From Sporothrix humicola (taxonomy: Eukaryota; Ascomycota; Sordariomycetes; Ophiostomatales; Ophiostomataceae): a stretch of 28,346 bases of DNA. The first letter of the stretch is position 1. Each line of letters opens with the position of its first letter. Below the pieces are notes generated by a model. The model was given only the letters and a program-made list of their open reading frames with translations. It did no database searches and had not been told where the DNA came from. Shown here one piece after another: positions 20,301-28,346 of the stretch. The DNA lies in NCBI GenBank assembly GCA_021396245.1, contig WNYE01000164.1, positions 1-28,346 on the forward strand, written 5' to 3'. A program made the translations under genes and the position numbers.

Positions 20301-22880
20301 GAGCGCAACGGGTTTTTCTCCTGGCTTCACACCCACACAAACAAGCTCTGTCAGCAAGATGCAATAGCAGCAGCAGACTATTGCCTCACGCTGAACAGCC
20401 ACTCAATAAACCGCAGATATTGTAGATAAAGTACTGCATCGTTGCTGAAGTTGTCATAAACCATTGATGAAATGAAATAGTATTTCTACCACACGTCATG
20501 TGAACCCATGTCTGATATGAGAGGTCAAGATGCATGAATGTTCATCGCGGTCGTATTGCAAAGAAGCATACAGAGCACCTCTTTGAGCTTGATATGCAAG
20601 GGAGCAGCCTCCAGCAAGGATAGCTGCCTTTTGTCGCTTGGGGCTCATGAAGAATCTACTCTGTAGATGCTATTTTCAGCTGCATCGATTTTCTTTACTT
20701 TAAAATTTTGTGCCATAACACAATATGCCCATTTTCACTCAACCATCCTAGTAATATTAGTCACTAAGTGTTCCAACTATTTTATGATCATGCATCCAAG
20801 TGATTGCGCTGTCGTCCCTTTTTCCACTTTGGCTCTATGCGGCTGCCCTGGCTATCGATTTCACTAGGGCGTAACGGTGCCATAAGAGGGGCCCTGGCGC
20901 ACCCGCCACAGTGGTTACAGGCAATAACTGTAAACAAAAATGTAAAAACAGACAGGATCAGAATACGAGAAACTTAATTCAAGTATACATTGAGTGTCTT
21001 ACTCAACATATCAAAAATCTACGCGATCGTGGGGCTATGTCCACAGATGGGCAGCCGTTGACATCTGTGGATTCATCTGTCTTAGATCGGGATATTTTCT
21101 AAAGATATTATTAAACTTTAAAAACAACATCAGACCCAAGGGTTAGGTCCTCCGGTTGTCTCATTCTTTTCATCAAAATAAAGCTACATCTCCAGCCTCA
21201 TACTTTCTCTCCTCTATCCTCCTAGCAAACAGAGCTGAAAGTAAACTGCATGTAGATATGGTAGAAGAAAAAGTAGAAAAAACAACGGATCATAGGAGTC
21301 CAGACCCTAGGACTCAAAGCTTTCCACCCAAGGTCAACCTCGTATGGATGATCACTCATGTCCACTGGCTTAATGTGGCTTTCAAATCAATCCAGAAGAT
21401 TGACAAAATGTATCAAGGCTCGCAGCTCAGCATCCTACAGCTCTCTATTTCCTGAAGAGGGGTCGTCAAAACGTTCATGCAGTCATGATGTTGAATAATT
21501 GAGGACTCAACAAAGAGATGAGGCTTCTAGCTATGAAGAGGCGTTCATCTAAATCCAAGAATGGATGTCAGTAACCGCCAGTTTCCCCTCCATATCAATA
21601 TGGTGTGCACCACATCTGGGAAAGAACCTTATCGTTCTACATAAAAGGCATCAGTCTCAATGAGCGAGTTCAATATATATACAGACACCCCGTGGACACC
21701 ATCTACAACTTTTATAGCTTCACCGCCCTCTTCTCACCATGGCCTTACTCCGTATTCAACCATTTCGGGCATATCTTTCCAGCCTCAAACTTGGCCATCA
21801 TGGCTTCTCGAAGCATAAAGAGAAAGGTAGAGAAAAGAAGCAATAGTTTGTGCAGAAGAGGAGTCTATTGCCAACGCTTGCCTTTGTTCATAAGGTATAC
21901 CGTGCGAGAGAGCCACCTGCTAGCGAGGTAACAGTTAGTGAACACTGTCCTCGACAACACTGCCGGCAGCCACATCAATAAATATGACTTGTGTCACACC
22001 CACACTCCTCGACCTCGACATCCTCCAATGTGGTGGAACACTCGCCCCATCTTTAGGGCAGACTGAAGAAAGCCAGGTTCACCCTGGGAAGCTCGAGGTG
22101 GGGTGACAGCAATGTTCGTGAGCCAAGCTCAACGGTGAATTCTGTGGTGTGACGTCGTGGTGTAACATGGTGATCATGAATGGCATAGGCAATGGGCTTC
22201 AAATCGCTTTTTCTATGGCCAATAAGGCCATAAAAGAAGTACAGTGATCCATGGCGGAAAGCATATAAGAGCTCGCATGGTTTTCGGTGTTGACAATGAT
22301 CAAGCTTGGTGAAAGTGTAACTGATGAATGATACAACAATGTCAAATTTCAACATCAATGGGACTCAACAAGCCATATTTTATCTCACTTTTATCTTATT
22401 TTAATTCACCTTAAAGTTGCCATGAATGAGTCCTCATATAGTTTCAAAAAATGGTACCCGCAGTGATATCCTTCGCTTTAAAGTGACCACTACTGTCATC
22501 TAATACCGACAAGGTGATGCTAAATTGAAAGTGAGATGAACTCATAAATGAGATTTCGCGACAATTGATGAAAAATGCGATGAATTGTGAGAGTGGGTTT
22601 GATTTCACATTTTCCTCATTTTTGCACATTTAAAACTGCAAAATCCCATTCATGCATATCATTTTTCACTCATTGCCTCATTTTGTGCTTTCACTGCTTT
22701 TATTTTCATTGCCTTTTCTTCACTTTTGCCTCGTTTTCTCGTCTGTTCTTGCACTTTTTAAGGCTGTCCACACAATACGCGCCCCACCTTTTTTGCCTGT
22801 TTGTCTGTTTGGCATCTGTACGGTGTCACAGGCCACATTGTGCATATTCGCATAATTTTCACCTCTGCAGCGGGACAGGA
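20300..22880. other. AT-rich gene-poor segment with possible decayed coding sequence
   Basis: Base composition is more AT-rich than on either side. Several short frames look partly coding by their C-ending codons: + 21605-21931 (includes HPVDTIYNFYSFTALFSPWP), + 21156-21455 and minus 22053-22355 (ATG at 22355, 100 codons). None has a recognisable domain, none is long, and the plus-strand ones start on non-ATG codons. This fits a degraded gene or mobile-element remnant, but no terminal repeats or polymerase/transposase motifs were seen. Confidence 0.3.
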
Positions 22881-23522
22881 CAGCGATTGATCAACTGAGC
22901 GACTGAGCGCATAGGTGTGACGAGGCGGGGACGACATCTGACATTCAGCGTTTGCACAAAAGCACAAAAAGCGCCGCGAAGGGAAAGAGCGAGCGCGGTC
23001 GTTCCTTCCTCTCCTGGAGGAGACAATCAGGGGCAAGAACGCTTTCAGCCTGCAAACAAGATTACGCGCGGCGCATCAAAACAAGACGACACGAAAAGGG
23101 GAGAGACATAAAAAGGAAGCAGCATCACGTCAAACAGAGCACTTCCTGCAGGTTCTGTCACCAAAAGACTACGACACGACAAGACGCGCGCAACGCAACA
23201 TCTCACACACATCACTAGCCTCAACAGATTCGCACGCCGTTTCATATGTCAACGGCACATCTGACATTCGCATCGACACGAGACTGACTTTCGCACCGAG
23301 CCCCTGTGGTTGATCCTCGCCAGCTTTGACGCTCCATTCACATTTAACGCAGCGACATTTTAGATACATGCACACTACCGCTTCATCGGCGCATACAGAT
23401 ACTTGGTAAGTAAGCCCGGGACAGCCCCATTGTGATATCAATCTGATTCTGATCTCGATTTATAACTAGAAGCCTCGTTGAGCAGAGGCACAACCACTTT
23501 TCTCACCCCTCTTCTGCCCGAC
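22880..23522 (+). promoter_or_regulatory. Probable promoter/5' region of the J-domain gene
   Basis: This is the 640 bases before the start codon. STRE-like pentamers occur at 23029-23033 (AGGGG), 23097-23101 (AGGGG) and 23301-23305 (CCCCT). Such pentamers are common by chance, so a stress link is weak. No clear heat-shock element (alternating GAA/TTC with 2-base gaps) was found. Confidence 0.25.
23406..23485 (+). other. Possible 5'-UTR intron of the J-domain gene
   Basis: A strong donor, GTAAGT at 23406-23411, lies 117 nt before the ATG. A pyrimidine/AT stretch with TATAAC-like and CTGAT-like branch candidates follows, and AG acceptors occur at about 23469 and 23485. An 80-nt intron would fit fungal size. 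It lies outside the coding region, so no reading frame tests it. Confidence 0.25.
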
Positions 23523-26198
23523 ATGGCCCCCGGCACAGCTGCAGTCAAGGACCATTATGCCCTCCTGGAAGTGACAACAACGGCCGACGGGGCGGCCATC
23601 AAGGCGAGCTACTGGCGTCTCGCACGGCTCAAACATCCAGATAAAAACCGCGACAATCCCAACGCGACAGCCGACTTCCAAGCTCTGCAAGAAGCCTACA
23701 GTGTGCTCAAAGATGACGCACGGCGGCAGGAGTACGACCGCAAGCTGGCGTACAAGCGGACCATGGCGATGCCCAGCATGGGCGCCGGCATGGGGATGGG
23801 CATGGGCGGCACAGCAGCACGCAATACGGCCGGCTACGCAGCGGCGGCAGCGATGAACCGCATGGCCGAGGAACTCCGCAAAAAGCAGCGCCAACAAAGA
23901 CAGCAGCAGGACAAGAACGAGGGCGGCGAGGGGCTCAACTCATCCCACCGGAGTGGGGACAATGGAAACAGTGGCAGCAGCAGCCGCCGCCCCTCGATGA
24001 ACCCGCGGGGCCCGCCACGGTACACCGGCAGCGGCCGCATGCCCTGGGAGATGCGCGACGAGACACCAAAGTACGACAGACACGACGACAACGATTCGTC
24101 CGGTGGAGACGGCCCCAACTTCAACCCAAACGTGTTTGTCGGAGTCGACCCGGTCTCGCCCGACCCGGCCAACGGCACGGGTGTCGGGACCAACTCACAG
24201 TTTAGCGGCCGGTCATACCCGCCGTCGCCGCCTAACAAGCCCAAGTGGCCCAAGCAGCCGACGAAAAAGGACCACGGCCTCGAGGACCAGATCCGCCAGG
24301 CGCGCAAGGACATTCGCGCCGAGGACAAGACGCTCCGGCAGCTCGAGCGGTCGTCCAAGAAGACGAGTCGGGGAATTGAGGCTGTCTGGAAGGTTGTGCA
24401 CGGCATCGAGGACGAGATTGCCACCGTCTCCCGTAAGAAGGCGCAGATCGAGAAGCAGTACTCGTTGTCAGGGCCCATGATCATGGCCATGACCCCTGTC
24501 CAAGCGGCCAAACTCTCCGACCGACACCGCAAGGCGCAGGCTGCCCTCGACAGTCTCCGAACAAAGCTCAACCAGAAACATGCCGAGCTCGACGGCGCCA
24601 CCGGCCAGTCGCGGTCGATTGCGGCCACGATAAAGGACGCGCAGGACCGCAAGGCCAAAAAGGAGGAGACATTGGCTGACCTCTGCCGCCGCTGGAGGGT
24701 CCACGAGTTTGGCGCTGCCGGCGCTGCCAACGAAGACGAGGCAGGCGGGTGGAATGGCTGGAGTTGCTGGGAGCCGGATGACGCTGAGGCCGACAGCGAT
24801 GAGGAGGAAGACGAAGACGACGATGAGGACGAAGACACCCAGAACGCAGGCGGTGATGGTCCACATGTGGGAGGCTATACGACTGCGTCGGCCGAGGCCG
24901 GTTCTGAGCACTGGTGGCACGATTCCAAAAACCCAAGCGGCGATCACGGAGCTGAAGGTCTTAGGAAGGGCGTCGGTATTGATATCGTTGATGGTGACGC
25001 TATCAATGTCGACCACAGCACTTCTTCCTTTTCTTACAATCCGTCAGCCAAAGAGTATACACCAGCCTCGGGCTTTTATGTCCCCGCGACGGAGGATAGC
25101 AAGGCTTACTACGGCGTGGGCGGCACTTCCCAATACACTCGTAAGCTCAGCCTTAACCACGGCCGGTCGGCGAGCCATGATCTTGAAGGTATTATCTTTG
25201 GGAGTCAGGCAGAGGCGGCGATGGAAGGTGCGACAACAGCGGCGGCGGCGGCGGCAGGCTACGGTACGGAAACATTTGAGTATTATGAGCCCTCGGATGA
25301 GCAGCAACCGTACGAATATTATGAGCAGTACGGTGTCGGTCAACAACAGGACAACTTCGGGACCTACACGGGAGTCGATCTCGACGACGGCATGTACTAC
25401 GCGGAACCCGACGGCGGCGTGTCTCTACAAGGTCACTACCAAGGTAAGGCCTGGGTGGCCGACAAGGCCAAAGAAGAGGTCGCGGAGAATAGAGAGGCCG
25501 GGAAGAACATGGCCAGACAGACAGCAGAGGCAGAGTCAAAGAAAACAGGCCGCAGAGCTGATCAGCCTCAGACTACTACTACTAGTTCGGACGTGCCTTC
25601 CAAGGCAAAGACCAGCCTGAACCCGACCGCAAACGTATACACAGGCAAGAACACGACCGAACCCGACGAACCTAGCGAACCCGACGAGCAAGAAGAGCCC
25701 CTGATGGTCTTCTCGCCAAAGACTGAGACGGCAGACTTCAAGGCATTCGGCGGCGGCGATGGCAGTGACGATCCAGCGGAGGTTGGCGATGATATTCACA
25801 ACACTGCCGACCCCGACCCCAACTCCTTTGACCAGTTCAACGCCGACCTGCTCGGGCCCCTGGAGGCAGCCACCCTCAGCCTAGACCAGAACCAACACAT
25901 GCCTCTCTCAACACACCAGACAATGGCAATGGCACTGCCAGCCGACGCGGGGCCAAGCACACAAAAGCCGTGGTTCAATGTGCAAGTTGCGGCAGCAAGG
26001 CCGATGAGAGGCATGCCGGCGTCCATCACGAGGGTGGCTGGGCTGGCCGGACTATCCTCTTCTTCGTCGTCGTCGAGGGCTGGAGCTGGCCATCAACATG
26101 AAGAGGTGGTAGACTTGAACGCAAACGTGAGCTCGACTGTTTTGGGCAGCCAGGCACGCGAGCAGGCGTGGCGGAATGTGCAGTGGCAAGGGTGGTGA
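23523..26198 (+). CDS. J-domain (DnaJ-type, class C) co-chaperone, 891 aa
   Basis: The start is the ATG at 23523 (GACATGG context); the same frame is open 15 codons upstream but only from a TTG. The product stimulates Hsp70 ATPase by family knowledge. The J domain covers residues about 9-74 (KDHYALLEV ... YDRKLA), with the essential HPD at 38-40. There is no Cys-rich zinc-finger domain, so it is class C. After it come a Met/Gly-rich stretch (81-96), a Gln/Lys-rich helix (115-131), a disordered Ser/Pro/Asn region, a charged coiled-coil region (about 250-395), a Trp-containing segment GGWNGWSCWEPDD, an acidic run (419-440) and a long low-complexity tail with a Tyr-rich patch (YYEPSDEQQPYEYYEQYG). 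The client and location are unknown; no signal peptide or membrane segment is visible. No introns interrupt it. It is divergent from the giant gene, about 7.2 kb away. Confidence 0.9.
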   Translation: MAPGTAAVKDHYALLEVTTTADGAAIKASYWRLARLKHPDKNRDNPNATADFQALQEAYSVLKDDARRQEYDRKLAYKRTMAMPSMGAGMGMGMGGTAARNTAGYAAAAAMNRMAEELRKKQRQQRQQQDKNEGGEGLNSSHRSGDNGNSGSSSRRPSMNPRGPPRYTGSGRMPWEMRDETPKYDRHDDNDSSGGDGPNFNPNVFVGVDPVSPDPANGTGVGTNSQFSGRSYPPSPPNKPKWPKQPTKKDHGLEDQIRQARKDIRAEDKTLRQLERSSKKTSRGIEAVWKVVHGIEDEIATVSRKKAQIEKQYSLSGPMIMAMTPVQAAKLSDRHRKAQAALDSLRTKLNQKHAELDGATGQSRSIAATIKDAQDRKAKKEETLADLCRRWRVHEFGAAGAANEDEAGGWNGWSCWEPDDAEADSDEEEDEDDDEDEDTQNAGGDGPHVGGYTTASAEAGSEHWWHDSKNPSGDHGAEGLRKGVGIDIVDGDAINVDHSTSSFSYNPSAKEYTPASGFYVPATEDSKAYYGVGGTSQYTRKLSLNHGRSASHDLEGIIFGSQAEAAMEGATTAAAAAAGYGTETFEYYEPSDEQQPYEYYEQYGVGQQQDNFGTYTGVDLDDGMYYAEPDGGVSLQGHYQGKAWVADKAKEEVAENREAGKNMARQTAEAESKKTGRRADQPQTTTTSSDVPSKAKTSLNPTANVYTGKNTTEPDEPSEPDEQEEPLMVFSPKTETADFKAFGGGDGSDDPAEVGDDIHNTADPDPNSFDQFNADLLGPLEAATLSLDQNQHMPLSTHQTMAMALPADAGPSTQKPWFNVQVAAARPMRGMPASITRVAGLAGLSSSSSSSRAGAGHQHEEVVDLNANVSSTVLGSQAREQAWRNVQWQGW

Positions 26199-28248
26199 GG
26201 AGGAGGAGGAGCGCTGCATAGTTGTTTGATTTGTTTTTCATTTTTGTTCTCTTTCTTCTTTCTTCATTTTCTTTTTCTTTTATTCATCGTGTCTTAATGA
26301 TATAGCGACAAGGAGTCGAGGCAGCATTCGGACAGCAGAGCATGCTTTAAAACAGATATGGAGGAGCATGGAGGAGGCATGGAGGGCATGGACATATGGT
26401 TTGGCATTTGGACTGGCGTTCTGGCGGTAAAAGGACACACCGGGTGAGAGCACAAGCACGGCGTTTTGACCACATTGAAACACATAAACATGAACATGGC
26501 TGGAAGGCAAGGGCTTTTCAGTATTACTGCGGGAACCGGTCTCTCTATTTTGATATTTTGTTTGGGGTCTCTATTTTCATAACATCATTGTGTCTTTCTC
26601 TGAATTTACATTTGATTTCCATCATATTTTTTCTGTTTCTATTCACGAACTGTACACATGCAAATATGCATTTAGCTCTCGGTACCATGTCCATATTGTA
26701 GGCCGTGTTATGCCATTGCGTTTCTTGGACTGGAGTTAAGGCTGTTGGCATACACAGTACGTCTTCCCTTCAGGCCTCTCCAGCCACGGCTATTCTTTTC
26801 CCACGATACAACATCAGAACAGAGGCTACTGAGAAGAAGGACAATCACCATCGCCCTTGAGGAGAAACGAACAAAACGCATTGAATGTTGATCAGAGCAC
26901 AGATGTTACGATAAGGAAACTGATAGCATATTCCTTCGTTTCGAACATAACTGCCTTTGACTCTTTGACTCTCTCTCGCCTCATAAACATTTCCATCACA
27001 TGTCGTTGGAATGCCATGCCGACAATGGCAATTGCCAAGTAAGCTCACCCGTACAAATCATGCACATCACAAAGGCCTGGGAGTCGATGACAAGGACAGG
27101 GCGAGGAGAGTGAGGGGATGCGGCGGGAGGTTGTGGGATAGCGCTCATAAAATACAATATATTTGCCTCAATAAGAATTGCACAAATAAATGTGACCACG
27201 GAATACTCCGTCAAGATGTAGGCAGTAAACTCACAAAAACTGCATCACCACCACCGCCTTTCAGCCACAGTAAATGCAGCAAGGCAAGGAAACACCAGCA
27301 CAGACAGCAAAGTCCTTGGCTTTCTTCACCGGGTGGGGCCAACAGTTCATGTTCTTCTTGGCCTGTATTCAGGTAATCCGTTCTCCAGGCTTATCCGCTC
27401 AGTTTCTACAACGCTGAACGGCACGGAGCAGACCCTGAAAGGGAAGAAGTGCAGCGCTCCCAGGACCTTGGCGACAGGGAGAAGGGTCGGCTTGTTCAGG
27501 CCATGTTCAGGCCATGTTCAAGGTCAAGGTTATGGTCAAGGTTATGGCCTGGACCGGGGAGGCCATGGTCTCAGCCCCGGCCGACAAGGGTTCACGAACT
27601 CGTTTTTCTCGTCTTCTCATCTTCTTGTCTTCTCATGAACAATGTCCTTTTCAGTGCTGGCCATCCCGCGCGAGCCCAGCTGAAAAAGAAAGGATCCCAT
27701 TCCCAAAGACTCGACCCCGGGACAATTTGATGGCGTTTTTGTCGACCGTGGTTCACGGGAATGAAATATTGACAGGACAGTCCCAACAGAGAGAAAAACA
27801 CGGGGGCGGGACCGTCAACTTTAATATCATTTCATAAACGAGTCCCTACATACAATAAAGATGAAATTTTCATTCTTCAATTACATCGACGGCAGGCTGC
27901 AACGCTGATATGATGGCCACGATGTAAAGGAGGAGCGCAGCATGCGGAGCGGAGACGGGGAACACGGATGTCATCTGACAAGGAGGAGGAACGCAGATGA
28001 AATGCTGCGACAAGAGGACAGTCCGAGGAAGTGCAACACTCCGTATGCCGTTGCATCCTGCAATTTTCCGCATCCGTCAACGTCAAAGCCCACAAAACAG
28101 ACTTTTGTTGTCTCCATTCTCTTGCCGGCAGTTGACTTTTCACAGTTGTTTTATGTTGCTGTGCTAGTTCAGGATGCTCCTCCCCGCTCCATCTTTTGAG
28201 ACCCATCGTTCGTCACTTTCTGTCAGGTCGTTCGTAGCATGTTCATTG

Positions 28249-28252
<4 letters not shown>
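26199..28252. other. Gene-poor flank downstream of the J-domain gene
   Basis: The first 100 bases are T-rich (26219-26282) and probably are the 3' UTR of the J-domain gene. No supported gene follows; open frames are at most 121 codons, and a 109-codon ATG frame at 27877-28206 (minus) is unrecognised. AATAAA occurs at 27854-27859 on the plus strand with no gene to assign it to. Confidence 0.45.
27494..27547 (+). repeat. Short tandem repeats (2 x 11 bp, then 2 x 12 bp)
   Basis: GTTCAGGCCAT is repeated at 27494-27504 and 27505-27515. A related TCAAGGTTATGG is repeated at 27524-27535 and 27536-27547. The arrays are short and local, and no gene is associated with them. Confidence 0.8.
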
Positions 28253-28324
<72 letters not shown>

Positions 28325-28346
28325 GGGGTGGGGGGGGGGGGGGGGG
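28253..28346 (+). repeat. Poly-G run at the window end
   Basis: Seventy-one consecutive G (28253-28323), then G interrupted by two T (28324 and 28329) to the last base. Terminal poly-G is a known artefact of two-colour Illumina chemistry, where no signal is called G. It is most likely not genomic. Confidence 0.85.

Noticed and set aside
20667..20867. 66-codon hydrophobic frame
   Set aside because: Short, AT-rich DNA, no domain, no context.
23478..23522. Fifteen-codon N-terminal extension of the J protein
   Set aside because: It begins on TTG. The ATG at 23523 has a good context and places the J domain at the very N-terminus, and a possible acceptor site lies inside the extension.
23834..24838. 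334-codon minus-strand frame opposite the J-domain gene
   Set aside because: Its Ser run is the antisense of the acidic GAG/GAC run; it has no domain and lies entirely opposite a well-supported gene.
26996..27214. Possible exon (minus) followed by GTGAGC donor-like site
   Set aside because: It starts on TTG, is short, and I could not join it to other exons with a sensible frame.

Overview
The window looks like nuclear DNA of a filamentous ascomycete fungus. The evidence is a 55-nt intron with fungal splice signals (GTAAGT donor, CTAAC branch-like site, CAG acceptor), a secreted cell-wall-type protein with a fungal N-terminal cysteine module and a GPI-anchor tail, and long gene-poor flanks. 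It may be a complete contig: it begins with poly-A runs and ends in a long poly-G run that is probably a sequencing artefact. No rRNA, tRNA, CRISPR array, telomeric repeat or intact transposon was recognised.

Layout. Positions 1-2503 are gene-poor flank with no convincing gene; the part nearest the giant gene is AT-rich. Positions 2504-16352 (minus strand) hold one giant two-exon gene for a predicted 4,597-residue, serine-dominated, GPI-anchored surface protein. It has a signal peptide encoded by a separate small first exon, a six-cysteine N-terminal module, and a long Ser-rich stalk divided by about 30 cassettes of the type E-(E/T)-P-C-S-S-D-I-S-S. These are followed by Thr/Pro, STG and PTG (collagen-like) repeats, a Thr/Cys-rich module, a Gly-rich linker and a GPI signal. 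Positions 16353-23522 are about 7 kb of gene-poor DNA between two divergently transcribed genes, with an AT-rich part (about 20.3-22.9 kb) that may contain decayed coding sequence. Positions 23523-26198 (plus strand) hold an 891-residue J-domain co-chaperone with an HPD motif, a coiled-coil region and a long disordered tail. Positions 26199-28346 are gene-poor flank ending in poly-G.

The two genes share no obvious pathway. The main interest is the giant protein: an exceptionally long wall-anchored stalk with single cysteines at roughly 80-150-residue spacing, whose cassette sequence drifts progressively from the N- to the C-terminal end. Several long acidic reading frames opposite this gene are judged to be antisense shadows of its Ser codons.
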